Source: Mycobacterium arosiense ATCC BAA-1401 = DSM 45069
GTDB lineage: Bacteria > Actinomycetota > Actinomycetes > Mycobacteriales > Mycobacteriaceae
Assembly (NCBI RefSeq): GCF_002086125.1
Contig: NZ_MVHG01000010.1
Coordinates: 1 to 64,000, forward strand
DNA: 64,000 nt
Direction: 5' to 3'
Part shown: one piece after another, positions 46,241-54,928 of the stretch
How positions within the stretch are numbered: position 1 is the first letter of the stretch
How the letters are laid out: each line of letters begins with the position of its first letter
Made by a program: the position numbers and the translations under genes
The notes under the pieces: model-generated
Database searches by the model: none
What the model was told of the DNA's origin: nothing
Seen by the model: the letters and a program-made list of their open reading frames with translations, nothing else

Positions 46241-47569
46241 CTAGGGCTTACGGGTGAGGGCCTCGACGGCCGCCTGCGCCCATTGCCGCCACTGCTCGGC
46301 GTTGGCCCGGGCCTCGTCGGCTTCCTTTGTCCGGCCCGCCGCGGCCGCCTTTCGGGCCTGTTGTTCGTATTGCTCGGCACGGGCCTGGAATTGCTCGGCG
46401 CGGGCCTGGGCCTGCGGATCGGACCAGCCCATGTCGCCGGCGTCGCGCACCTTCTTCTCGACCGCGCGCAGCCGCCGCTCCAACTCGGCGGACCGCTCGC
46501 GCGGGACCTTACCGATCGCATCCCATTTCTCGGTGATCGCGCGCAGCGCCGCCCGGGCGGCGTCGTGGTTGCTGATGTCCAGCTTCTCCGCCTCGGCCAG
46601 CAGCGCCTCCTTGGCGGTCGCGTTGGCCCGGAACTCCGCGTCCTTTTCCGCCGTCACCGCGTTGCGGGCGGTGAAGAACACGTCCTGGGCGGCCTTGAAA
46701 CGCCGCCACAGGGCGTCGTCGACCTCCCGGTTCGCCCGCCCGGCCGCCTTCCACTCGGTGAGCAGCTTGCGAAATTCCGCGCTGGTCGCGCTCCAGTCGG
46801 TCGAGTCGGATAGCTCCTCGGCCCGCTCGCACAGGCGTTCCTTGGCCTGGCGGATCCCCGAACGCTCCCGGTCCAGTTCGGCGAAATGCGAGCCCCGCCG
46901 CCGATTGAAGGCCTCACGCGCCGCGGAGTAGCGCTTCCACAATGCGTCGTCGACCTTGCGGTCCACGCCCGTGATCGTCTTCCACTCGTCGAGGATCGCG
47001 CGCAACCGGTCGCCGGCGGCCTTCCACTGCGTCGAGTTGACGGCCAGCTCCTCGGCCTCAGCCGCCAGCGCCTCCTTGCGGGCGGTCTGCGTGGCCCGAT
47101 GTTCCTCACGCCGGGAGCGCTCCGCGGCGACCGTCGCCTCGGCCAGCTCGGCGATGGTGGCCAACCGGGCCGCCAGGGCGTCGATGTCCCCCAGCACGGC
47201 CGCCGTCGGCAGCGTCTCGGCCAGCTCGGCCGCGTGCGCTTTGATTTTGCGTGCGTCACCGCTTCCCGACGCCAGGCGCTCCTCCATGAGGGTGACCTCG
47301 GTGGCCAGGTCATCGAAGCGGCGGCCGAAGTGGGCGAACGCCGCCTCCCGATCGCCGGCCTGCCAGGAGCCGACGACGCGCTCGCCGGCGGCGCTGATCA
47401 GCCACACCGTGCCGTCGCCATCCACGCGCCCGAACTGGTGCGGGTCGCTGGGCGGCGGCATCACCAGCGGGTGTGCGGTGGTGGGTCGCGGTGTCGGGCG
47501 GGGTCCGGGGCGCGGTCCCGGACGGGGAACTGGCCGAGCTGAGTCGTCGCGAGGCTCGTTAGACGTCAT
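46241..47569 (-). CDS. DUF349 repeat protein (Rv2731-like)
   Basis: 442 residues. After a Pro/Arg-rich N-terminus (about 1-40) there are three or more DUF349 helical repeats of about 70 residues, each with a W-K-x2-G...RFKAAQ-type core ([34 protein letters not shown]). A similar repeat protein in enterobacteria was linked to ribosomes or translation stress, but function here is unknown. Start ATG 47569. Highly charged coiled coil in the C-terminal part ([23 protein letters not shown]). Confidence 0.85.
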   Translation of the reverse strand: MTSNEPRDDSARPVPRPGPRPGPRPTPRPTTAHPLVMPPPSDPHQFGRVDGDGTVWLISAAGERVVGSWQAGDREAAFAHFGRRFDDLATEVTLMEERLASGSGDARKIKAHAAELAETLPTAAVLGDIDALAARLATIAELAEATVAAERSRREEHRATQTARKEALAAEAEELAVNSTQWKAAGDRLRAILDEWKTITGVDRKVDDALWKRYSAAREAFNRRRGSHFAELDRERSGIRQAKERLCERAEELSDSTDWSATSAEFRKLLTEWKAAGRANREVDDALWRRFKAAQDVFFTARNAVTAEKDAEFRANATAKEALLAEAEKLDISNHDAARAALRAITEKWDAIGKVPRERSAELERRLRAVEKKVRDAGDMGWSDPQAQARAEQFQARAEQYEQQARKAAAAGRTKEADEARANAEQWRQWAQAAVEALTRKP

Positions 47570-48150
47570 GCGCTCGTCACTACCTTTCGCAACCTTCCGC
47601 GCGGTCCCCATGTCCCGCGCACCTGCCGCGCGTAGCGGCACCGTTTCCCGCAGCTGCCGGATGCCCGAGGTGGGTTCGCCCAACAGCCGCTTAACGATAT
47701 TCAAGCAGCTTGCTCTGTCCCATGCCGCCACCTTGACATTCCTGATCGGGCCGCCGCCAGGCGCGGCGCCGACGCGGGCTGGATGCTCGAGTGGCGGTGG
47801 TGGGAGACGGGACCGCCGCCCGGCCGCGCGCACAGCCGCTCGACCAGCGTGGCCGCCGGCTCGCCGGGCGAGCGGGGCGAAAGTTGTGACACAAACCACC
47901 GCGCGGGGCCCGAAACCGCTGGCAGCGGAGGGACTCGGTCAGGCGCTCGCAGCTACCTGTGTACTCCTCTTAGAGTTATCCCACGAGTTGCATAGATTGC
48001 TGAAGTATTAGTTGAACGGTTACCTGCGGCGCAGTTAGCAACGTGTGGAACGTCATAAATTTGTAGTTGAACTGAACGCGAATTGTGCGTGTATTCGCCT
48101 GCGCCTCGGGGAAAGCTGGGTCGAACGGTCTAGGGGCGAAGGGGTCGAAA
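47570..48150. other. 581-bp gap with AT-rich promoter-like region
   Basis: No gene is supported. From 47970 to 48085 the sequence is AT-rich for this genome (GTTATCCCACGAG, TTGCATAGATTGCTGAAG, CATAAATTTGTAGTT), and TAGTTGAAC occurs twice (near 48007 and 48062). This reads as promoter and regulatory DNA for the 48151 gene and perhaps for the divergent DUF349 gene. Nothing else is seen. Confidence 0.5.
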
Positions 48151-49128
48151 ATGTCGAAGGTTGATGTCGCGGCGTTGCTCGCGTTGTGCGCGGCGCTGGC
48201 ATCCGCGGTCGGCGACGTGATCCGTCAGCGCTCCGCGCACGAGATCACCGACAAGCCGGTCGGCCACCTGGAATTGTTCCGCATGTCGCTGCGGGACACC
48301 CGCTGGTGGCTGGGCGGACTGGCCGCGATCACCAACTACAGCCTGCAGGCCGCCGCGCTGGCCTGGGGCTCGGTGGTTTTGGTGACCGCCCTGCAGGTGA
48401 CCGCGCTGCTGTTCGCGCTGCCCATTTACGCGCGGCTCGCCCGACACCGGGTGCAGCCGCGGGAGTGGATGTGGGCGCTCATCCTGGCCGCCGCGCTGGC
48501 GGTGGTCATCATCGTCGGCGACCCCGCGGCCGGGCACCAGCGCGGGCTGCTGCGGACCTGGCTGATCGTGGCCGTGGTGATGATCCCGCTGCTGGTGGCC
48601 TGCGTGGTGGCGGCGCGGCGCTGGTCGGGCAACCCGTTCTCCGCGGTGCTGCTCGCGGTGGTGGCGGGCTCGTCGCTGGCGCTGTTCGCGGTGCTGACCA
48701 AGGGCGTCGTCGAGATGTCCGAAAACGGCCCGATGGCCGTGCTGACGTCGCCGGAATTCGTGCCCTGGCTGCTGGTGGCGCTGTGCGGAATGATCTTCCA
48801 GCAATCGGCGTTCCGGGCCGGCGCGCTGACCGCGTCGTTGCCGACGATGACGGTGGCCAAGCCGGTGGTCGCCGGCCTGCTCGGCGTGCTGGTGCTGGGC
48901 GAGACGCTGAACGCCCACGGGTCCAAGGCGTTCGTGCTGGTGGGCGCGGTCGCCGTCGTCATCGGCGCCACGATCGCCCTGGCCCGCGGTGAGGCCGCCA
49001 GCATCGGTCGATCGGATTCCCGCGGGGACGGCGCCCCGCGAAAAGCGCCGGCCGCGAAGGCGTCAGCCGAAGACGACTTCGGCCCCTTCAGTGATCGCCT
49101 GGTGGTGGCCGACACCTCCGGGTGGTGA
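48151..49128 (+). CDS. EamA/DMT-type integral membrane protein (Rv2729c-like)
   Basis: 325 residues with about nine or ten transmembrane helices in two repeats of the drug/metabolite transporter pattern (DVIRQRSAHE near the start, ALVTALQVTALLFALPIYARL, GVLVLGETLNAHG). The C-terminal 40 residues are polar and cytoplasmic (SDSRGDGAPRKAPAAKAS). The transported compound is unknown. It is preceded by GAAGGGG and a 581-bp gap, indicating its own promoter. Confidence 0.85.
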   Translation: MSKVDVAALLALCAALASAVGDVIRQRSAHEITDKPVGHLELFRMSLRDTRWWLGGLAAITNYSLQAAALAWGSVVLVTALQVTALLFALPIYARLARHRVQPREWMWALILAAALAVVIIVGDPAAGHQRGLLRTWLIVAVVMIPLLVACVVAARRWSGNPFSAVLLAVVAGSSLALFAVLTKGVVEMSENGPMAVLTSPEFVPWLLVALCGMIFQQSAFRAGALTASLPTMTVAKPVVAGLLGVLVLGETLNAHGSKAFVLVGAVAVVIGATIALARGEAASIGRSDSRGDGAPRKAPAAKASAEDDFGPFSDRLVVADTSGW

Positions 49129-49201
49129 CCTCCGGGGCTCGGTCTGCCGCCGCAGCCGAACTCGTGCCCGGTCGTCGGCGCGGCCACGTTAGTTTGGTGG
49201 C

Positions 49202-49894
49202 GTGCTCAGCGCGATCGCGATCGTCCCGTCGGCGCCCGTCCTCGTGCCCGAATTGGCCGGAGCGGCCGCCGCCGAGGTGGCCGACCTGGTCGCCGCGACG
49301 CTCGCCGCGGCGGCGCTGTTGCCCGACCGCTGGGTGGTGATCGGGACCGGCCCGAACGACGTCGATTTCGGTCCCGGCACCGTGGGCACGTTCGCCGGTT
49401 TCGGCGTCGACGTGCCCGTTCAGTTGTCTCCGAAGCCCGACGACACCGCGACGCCGGTGTCGCTTCCCGTGTGCGCGTTGCTGGGGGCCTGGGTGCGTGG
49501 TCAGGCGCAGCCGCAGGCCAGCGCCGTAGTCCGGGTGTACCGCGCCGACCACGACGACGCCACTGCGCGCAAGCTCGGCACCCGCATGCGCGCACAGATC
49601 GACCGCTCACCCGAGCCGGTCGGGGTGCTGGTGGTGGCCGACGGCGCGAACACGCTGACACCGCGCGCACCCGGCGGATACGACCCCGGCAACGCCCCCG
49701 CGCAGGAGGCCCTGGACGACGCGCTGGCCAGCGGCGACGTCACCGCGCTGGGCCGGCTGCCGGACCAGATCCTGGGACGGGTCGCGTTTCAGGTGCTGGC
49801 CGGCCTGGCCGGGCCCGGGCCCCGATCGGCCAAGGAGCTGTACCGCGGAGCGCCCTACGGGGTGGGCTACTTCGCCGGCGCCTGGCAGTGGTGA
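49202..49894 (+). CDS. Extradiol-dioxygenase-like (LigB-fold) protein (Rv2728c-like)
   Basis: 230 residues, matching M. tuberculosis Rv2728c (231). It looks like the class III extradiol dioxygenase / MEMO-like fold ([17 protein letters not shown] start) but lacks an obvious iron-binding histidine pair, so it is probably not a dioxygenase. GTG 49202 start. The stop overlaps miaA by GTGA, linking it to tRNA-modification genes. Confidence 0.82.
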   Translation: MLSAIAIVPSAPVLVPELAGAAAAEVADLVAATLAAAALLPDRWVVIGTGPNDVDFGPGTVGTFAGFGVDVPVQLSPKPDDTATPVSLPVCALLGAWVRGQAQPQASAVVRVYRADHDDATARKLGTRMRAQIDRSPEPVGVLVVADGANTLTPRAPGGYDPGNAPAQEALDDALASGDVTALGRLPDQILGRVAFQVLAGLAGPGPRSAKELYRGAPYGVGYFAGAWQW

Positions 49895-50859
49895 CGGCCG
49901 TGCGCCCCCTGGCGATCATCGGCCCCACCGGCACCGGCAAGTCGCAGCTCGCCCTCGAATTCGCCGAACGGGTCGAGCGGCTCGGTGTGAGCGCAGAGAT
50001 CGTCAACGCCGACGCCATGCAGCTCTATCGCGGCATGGACATCGGCACCGCGAAGCTGCCCGTCGAGGCCCGCCGCGGCATCCCGCATCACCAGCTCGAC
50101 GTCCTCGACGTCACCGAGACCGCGACCGTCGCCCGCTATCAGGGCGCCGCCGCGGCCGACGTCGAAGCTATCGCGGCCCGGGGCGCGCTGCCGGTCATCG
50201 TGGGCGGCTCGATGCTCTACGTCCAGTCGCTGCTCGACGACTGGTCGTTCCCCGCCACCGATCCGGCGGTGCGCGCCCGCTGGGAGCAGCGGCTGGCCGA
50301 GGTGGGGGTGGGCGAGCTGCACGCCGAGCTGGCCCGCCGCGATCCCGCCGCGGCCGCATCGATCCTGCCCTCCGACGCCCGGCGCACCGTGCGCGCCCTG
50401 GAGGTGATCGAGCTGACCGGTCAGCCGTTCGCCGCCTCCGCGCCGCAGATCGGCGCGCCGCGCTGGGACACCGCCATCGTCGGGTTGGACTGCGACACAA
50501 CGATTCTCGACGACCGGCTGGCGCGGCGCACCGACGCGATGTTCGACCAGGGTCTGGTCGGCGAGGTGATCGCCCTGCTGGAGCGGGGCTTGCGCGACGG
50601 GGTCACCGCGTCGCGCGCGCTGGGCTACGCGCAGGTGCTCGCCGCCCTGGACGCGGGCGGTCCGGCGGGACCCGACCCGGACCGGCTGCGGGAGGCGCGC
50701 GAGCAGACCTTCGTCGGCACCCGGCGCTACGTGCGGCGCCAGCGATCCTGGTTCCGCCGGGACCACCGGGTGCGGTGGCTCGACGTGGGCGCGGCGACCC
50801 CGCAGCAGCGCGCCGCGGTGGTCGACGCCGCCATGCGGGCCTGGCGCCACGTATCCTGA
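49891..50859 (+). CDS. miaA: tRNA dimethylallyltransferase
   Basis: 322 residues. It adds the dimethylallyl group to A37 of tRNAs reading UNN codons and feeds MiaB. P-loop GPTGTGKS lies near residue 12; [17 protein letters not shown] and [16 protein letters not shown] are strongly conserved. GTG 49891, which overlaps the previous stop, or GTG 49900 (VRPLAIIG), which is closer to the M. tuberculosis start. dapF follows after 4 bp. Confidence 0.95.
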   Translation: MTAVRPLAIIGPTGTGKSQLALEFAERVERLGVSAEIVNADAMQLYRGMDIGTAKLPVEARRGIPHHQLDVLDVTETATVARYQGAAAADVEAIAARGALPVIVGGSMLYVQSLLDDWSFPATDPAVRARWEQRLAEVGVGELHAELARRDPAAAASILPSDARRTVRALEVIELTGQPFAASAPQIGAPRWDTAIVGLDCDTTILDDRLARRTDAMFDQGLVGEVIALLERGLRDGVTASRALGYAQVLAALDAGGPAGPDPDRLREAREQTFVGTRRYVRRQRSWFRRDHRVRWLDVGAATPQQRAAVVDAAMRAWRHVS

Positions 50860-50863
50860 GCAG

Positions 50864-51736
50864 GTGAAATTCACCAAGGGCCACGGCACCCAGAACGACT
50901 TCGTCGTGCTGCCGGACCCGCAGGCCCGGGTGAGCCTGACCGGGCAGCGGGTGGCCGCGCTGTGCGACCGGCGCCGCGGCCTGGGCGCCGACGGCGTGCT
51001 GCGGGTCACCACCGCCGGCGCGGCGCTGGCGGCCGGCGTGCTCGACCGGGTGCCCGACGGTGTGGCCGCCGGCGACTGGTACATGGACTACCGCAACGCC
51101 GACGGATCCATCGCCCAGATGTGCGGCAACGGCGTGCGGGTCTTCGCGCACTACCTGCGCGCCAGCGGCATGGAATCCCGCGACGAATTCGTGGTCGGCT
51201 CGCTGGCCGGTCCGCGGCCGGTCGTCGTGCATCGCGCCGATGCGACCACCGCCGACGTCAGCGTCGACATGGGCAAGGCCAACACGCTGGGCAGCGGCGA
51301 CGCTGTCGTGGGCGGCCGGCGGTTCTCCGGCCTGGCGGTCGACGTCGGCAATCCGCACCTTGCCTGCGTCGACCCGGATTTGACCCCCGAGGCGTTGGCG
51401 GCCCTGGACGTGGCCGCGCCGGTGAGCTTCGACGCCGCCCAGTTCCCGGACGGGGTGAACGTCGAGATCGTCACCGCACCCGCCGACGGGGCGGTGCACA
51501 TGCGCGTGCACGAGCGGGGGGTCGGCGAGACGCGCTCGTGCGGCACCGGAACGGTTGCGGCCGCCGTCGCCGCGCTGGCCGGTGCCGGTGCGGCCACTGG
51601 CACCCTGACCGTGCGGGTGCCCGGGGGCGAGGTCGTCGTCACCGTCACCGACGCCACCAGCTTCCTGCGCGGACCGTCGGTGCTGGTGGCCCAAGGAGAA
51701 CTCAGCGAGGAATGGTGGCGCGAACAGCGGCGTTAA
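50864..51736 (+). CDS. dapF: Diaminopimelate epimerase
   Basis: 290 residues, matching M. tuberculosis DapF (289). It epimerises LL- to meso-diaminopimelate with two cysteines: Cys87 (MCGNG) and Cys226 (SCGTG). All substrate-binding segments ([24 protein letters not shown]) are intact. GTG 50864 start. It completes the lysine/cell-wall branch whose dapA and dapB are also in this window. Confidence 0.97.
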   Translation: MKFTKGHGTQNDFVVLPDPQARVSLTGQRVAALCDRRRGLGADGVLRVTTAGAALAAGVLDRVPDGVAAGDWYMDYRNADGSIAQMCGNGVRVFAHYLRASGMESRDEFVVGSLAGPRPVVVHRADATTADVSVDMGKANTLGSGDAVVGGRRFSGLAVDVGNPHLACVDPDLTPEALAALDVAAPVSFDAAQFPDGVNVEIVTAPADGAVHMRVHERGVGETRSCGTGTVAAAVAALAGAGAATGTLTVRVPGGEVVVTVTDATSFLRGPSVLVAQGELSEEWWREQRR

Positions 51737-51744
51737 ATCACATG

Positions 51745-51762
51745 CGCGAAACCTTTTTCGCG
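51745..51762. other. Short perfect hairpin between dapF and hflX
   Basis: CGCGAAA (51745-51751) and TTTCGCG (51756-51762) form a 7-bp stem with a CCTT loop, 9 bp after dapF and 20 bp before hflX. It lacks a T-run beyond the stem; it could attenuate or shield the hflX leader. Confidence 0.35.
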
Positions 51763-51782
51763 TGCATCATCTTGTATTGCCT

Positions 51783-53222
51783 ATGACACATCCCGAATTT
51801 CGCGATCACTCTCCGGGCGCACCGGAGCCCAGCACGGGCGAACTCGCCCTCGAAGATCGGTCGGCGCTGCGCCGCGTCGCCGGCCTGTCCACCGAACTCA
51901 CCGACATCTCCGAGGTCGAGTACCGCCAGCTTCGGCTCGAGCGGGTCGTCCTGGTGGGCGTGTGGACCGACGGCACCGCCGCCGACAGCGAGGCCAGCAT
52001 GGCCGAGCTCGCCGCCCTGGCCGAGACCGCCGGATCCCAGGTGCTCGAAGGGCTGATCCAGCGCCGCGACAAGCCCGACCCGTCGACCTACATCGGCTCC
52101 GGCAAGGCCGCCGAGCTCCGCGAAGTGGTGCTGGCGACCGGCGCCGACACCGTCATCTGCGACGGTGAGCTGTCCCCGGCGCAGCTGACCGCCCTGGAAA
52201 AGGCCGTGAAGGTCAAGGTCATCGACCGCACCGCGCTGATCCTCGACATCTTCGCCCAGCACGCCACCAGCCGGGAGGGCAAGGCGCAGGTCACGCTGGC
52301 CCAGATGGAATACATGCTGCCGCGGTTGCGCGGCTGGGGCGAGTCGATGTCGCGGCAGGCCGGTGGCCGCGCCGGCGGCAGCGGGGGAGGCGTGGGCCTG
52401 CGCGGTCCGGGTGAAACCAAGATCGAGACCGACCGGCGGCGCATCCGCGAGCGGATGGCCAAGCTGCGCCGCGAGATCAAAGACATGAAGCAGGTCCGCG
52501 ACACCCAGCGCAGCCGGCGGGTGCGCAGCGACCTGCCGTCCATCGCCATCGTCGGCTACACCAACGCCGGCAAGTCGAGCCTGCTCAACGCGCTGACCGG
52601 GGCCGGGGTGCTGGTACAGGACGCTTTGTTCGCCACGCTGGAGCCCCTCACCCGCCGCTCCGAATTCGATGACGGGCGGCCGTTCGTGCTCACCGACACC
52701 GTCGGCTTCGTCCGGCACCTGCCCACCCAATTGGTCGAGGCGTTCCGCTCCACGCTGGAAGAGGTCGTCGACGCCGACCTGCTGGTGCACGTCGTCGACG
52801 GCTCCGACGTCAACCCCCTGGCGCAGATCAACGCCGTGCGCCAGGTGGTCTCCGACGTCGTCGCCGACTACGGGGCCGACCACGACGGCGCCGCGCCGCA
52901 GGAGCTGGTGGTGGTGAACAAGGTCGACGCCGCAAGCGATTTGGCGCTGGCCAAGCTGCGCCACGCCCTGCCCGACGCGATGTTCGTCTCCGCGCGAACC
53001 GGCGACGGGATCGACGCCCTGCGCCGCCGCATCGCCGAGCTCGCCGTTCCCGCCGACACCGCCGTGGACGTGGTGATCCCCTACCACCGGGGCGACCTGG
53101 TGGCCCGCCTGCACGCTGATGGGCGCGTCCAGCAGGAGGAACACGACGCCACCGGCACCCGGATCAGGGCGCGGGTCCCGGTCGCCCTGGCCGGCCGGCT
53201 GCGCGAGTTCTCGGCCGACTGA
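51783..53222 (+). CDS. hflX: GTPase HflX
   Basis: 479 residues. Ribosome-splitting GTPase active in heat or antibiotic stress. It has a long N-terminal HflX domain (ending in the conserved GGVGLRGPGETKIETDRR loop at 202-219), then a G domain with the P-loop VGYTNAGKSS (G258-S265), TDTVGFVRHLP and NKVD, and a C-terminal part. ATG 51783 start gives MTHPEFR; M. tuberculosis HflX is about 16 residues longer at the N-terminus. A small hairpin lies in the leader. Confidence 0.93.
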   Translation: MTHPEFRDHSPGAPEPSTGELALEDRSALRRVAGLSTELTDISEVEYRQLRLERVVLVGVWTDGTAADSEASMAELAALAETAGSQVLEGLIQRRDKPDPSTYIGSGKAAELREVVLATGADTVICDGELSPAQLTALEKAVKVKVIDRTALILDIFAQHATSREGKAQVTLAQMEYMLPRLRGWGESMSRQAGGRAGGSGGGVGLRGPGETKIETDRRRIRERMAKLRREIKDMKQVRDTQRSRRVRSDLPSIAIVGYTNAGKSSLLNALTGAGVLVQDALFATLEPLTRRSEFDDGRPFVLTDTVGFVRHLPTQLVEAFRSTLEEVVDADLLVHVVDGSDVNPLAQINAVRQVVSDVVADYGADHDGAAPQELVVVNKVDAASDLALAKLRHALPDAMFVSARTGDGIDALRRRIAELAVPADTAVDVVIPYHRGDLVARLHADGRVQQEEHDATGTRIRARVPVALAGRLREFSAD

Positions 53223-53303
53223 GCGGCGATTGCCCCGGTGACCGGGCGATTTGCGGCGCGCAGATCCCAGACGCCGACTCCGGGCGACCCCCGCCAGCTG
53301 CCG

Positions 53304-53321
53304 ACCAACCGTCCGGTTGGT
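53304..53321. promoter_or_regulatory. Palindromic TetR-type operator before fadE20
   Basis: ACCAACCGTCCGGTTGGT is a perfect 18-bp palindrome 42 bp upstream of the fadE20 start, next to TATATGTT, which could be the -10 element. This is the usual arrangement for a TetR repressor of lipid genes. The regulator is not encoded nearby. Confidence 0.7.
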
Positions 53322-53362
53322 ATATGTTGGGCTGCAGAAATTCCAGTCGCCGGAGGTCTTCC

Positions 53363-54523
53363 ATGAGCAGCGCCATCAAATACCAGCGCACTCTTTTCGA
53401 GTCAGAGCACGACCTGTTCCGTGAGTCCTACCGGGGCTTCCTCGAGCGCCACGTCGCGCCCTACCACGACGAGTGGGAGAAGGCGAAGATCGTCGACCGC
53501 GGCGTATGGCTCGAGGCCGGCAAGCAGGGCTTCCTCGGCATGGCGGTGCCCGAGGAGTACGGCGGCGGCGGCAACCCCGACTTCCGGTACAACACGATCA
53601 TCACCGAGGAGACCACCGCGGGTCGCTACAGCGGCATCGGTTTCAGCCTGCACAACGACATCGTGGCGCCGTACCTGTTGGCCCTGGCCACCGAGGAGCA
53701 GAAGCAGCGCTGGCTGCCGAAATTCTGCACCGGAGAGCTGATTACGGCGATCGCCATGACCGAGCCGGGCACCGGCAGCGATCTGCAGGGCATCAAGACC
53801 CGCGCGGTCAAGCAGGGCGACCACTACGTGCTCAACGGGTCAAAGACGTTCATCACCAACGGAATCAACTCCGACCTGGTGATCGTGGTCGCGCAGACCG
53901 ACCCGGAAAAGGGGGCGCAGGGCTTCTCGCTGCTCGCCGTCGAGCGTGGCATGGAGGGCTTCGAGCGCGGCCGGCACCTGGACAAGATCGGCTTGGATGC
54001 CCAGGACACGGCCGAGCTGTCGTTTACCGACGTGCATGTGCCGGTCGAAAACCTGCTGGGCCAGGAGGGCATGGGATTCATCTACCTGATGCAGAACCTG
54101 CCGCAGGAACGCATCTCGATCGCCATCATGGCGGCCGCGGCCATGGAGCAGGTGCTGGAACAGACCCTTGAATACACCAAGGAGCGCAAAGCATTTGGCA
54201 AGCCGATCGGCAGCTTCCAGAACAGCCGTTTCGTTCTCGCCGAGCTGGCGACGGAGGCGACCGTGGTCCGCATGATGGTCGACGAATTCGTCCGCCTGCA
54301 CCTGGACCACAAACTGACCGCCGAACAGGCCGCGATGGCCAAGTGGTATTGCACCGAAAAGCAGGTGCACCTGATCGACCGCTGCCTGCAGCTGCACGGC
54401 GGCTACGGCTACATGCGCGAATACCCCATTGCCCGTGCCTATCTGGACGCGCGGGTGCAAACCATCTACGGCGGCACGACCGAGATCATGAAGGAGATCA
54501 TCGGCCGCAGCCTCGGCGTATAG
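53363..54523 (+). CDS. fadE20: Acyl-CoA dehydrogenase FadE20
   Basis: 386 residues, same as M. tuberculosis FadE20 (Rv2724c). It has the full acyl-CoA dehydrogenase fold: N-terminal helices, FAD-binding AMTEPGTGSDLQGIKT, KERKAFGKPIGSFQ and a C-terminal LHGGYGYMREYP. The C-terminal IYGGTTEIMKE has Gly where MCAD has its catalytic Glu, as in long-chain and isovaleryl types, whose base lies on a helix near MEQVLEQTLEY. Probably oxidises a long or branched acyl-CoA. A palindromic operator lies in its promoter. Confidence 0.93.
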   Translation: MSSAIKYQRTLFESEHDLFRESYRGFLERHVAPYHDEWEKAKIVDRGVWLEAGKQGFLGMAVPEEYGGGGNPDFRYNTIITEETTAGRYSGIGFSLHNDIVAPYLLALATEEQKQRWLPKFCTGELITAIAMTEPGTGSDLQGIKTRAVKQGDHYVLNGSKTFITNGINSDLVIVVAQTDPEKGAQGFSLLAVERGMEGFERGRHLDKIGLDAQDTAELSFTDVHVPVENLLGQEGMGFIYLMQNLPQERISIAIMAAAAMEQVLEQTLEYTKERKAFGKPIGSFQNSRFVLAELATEATVVRMMVDEFVRLHLDHKLTAEQAAMAKWYCTEKQVHLIDRCLQLHGGYGYMREYPIARAYLDARVQTIYGGTTEIMKEIIGRSLGV

Positions 54524-54928
54524 CGTTTCGTTTGCTCTGGTAATTTGCGCCGACAACGGGAAGCTTCGGCATCCGCGCACAACGTTCGTGGGCCGGCGGC
54601 CGGCCGCCGGCGCAAGTGTTTCGGTTGTTCCGGCCGCTTCCCGTGCGCCATGGCACGGCGCGAACGGCGGTCCGGCACGTCGCGATTGGGCCATGGGCAC
54701 GCATCATTTGATATCGGTGGGGTATCCGTTTTTGTAAAATCTGTGATTTGACTTCGCATTTCTTGCTGGCTGGAGCAAAGTAATGCGAGCCCGGCGGTAA
54801 GGCTGATCGTGCGCGGGTCGGTTTTCCGCGCGAGCACGGCCCGCTCGCCGGTATGCAGGTAAGGGCATAGCCGCAGATAGATACGTATCCGCCGGCTGGG
54901 AGGCTTGGTGAAGGTGCAGAGAGGTCAC
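54524..54928. other. 405-bp gap with nested inverted repeats and an AT-rich island
   Basis: No protein is supported. It holds a 20-bp perfect palindrome (54592-54611), TTGCGCCG/CGGCGCAA outer arms (54545-54552 and 54608-54615), and a further ACGGGAAGC/GCTTCCCGT inverted repeat (54556-54564 and 54636-54644) that shares bases with the outer arms. An AT-rich stretch follows (54720-54770). M. tuberculosis has two extra genes here (Rv2723, Rv2722); their absence suggests deletion or a structured non-coding element. Confidence 0.5.

Noticed and set aside
53222..53262. Hairpin after hflX (GCCCCGG-TGA-CCGGGC)
   Set aside because: Stem is short with a bulge and no T-run; too weak to call a terminator.
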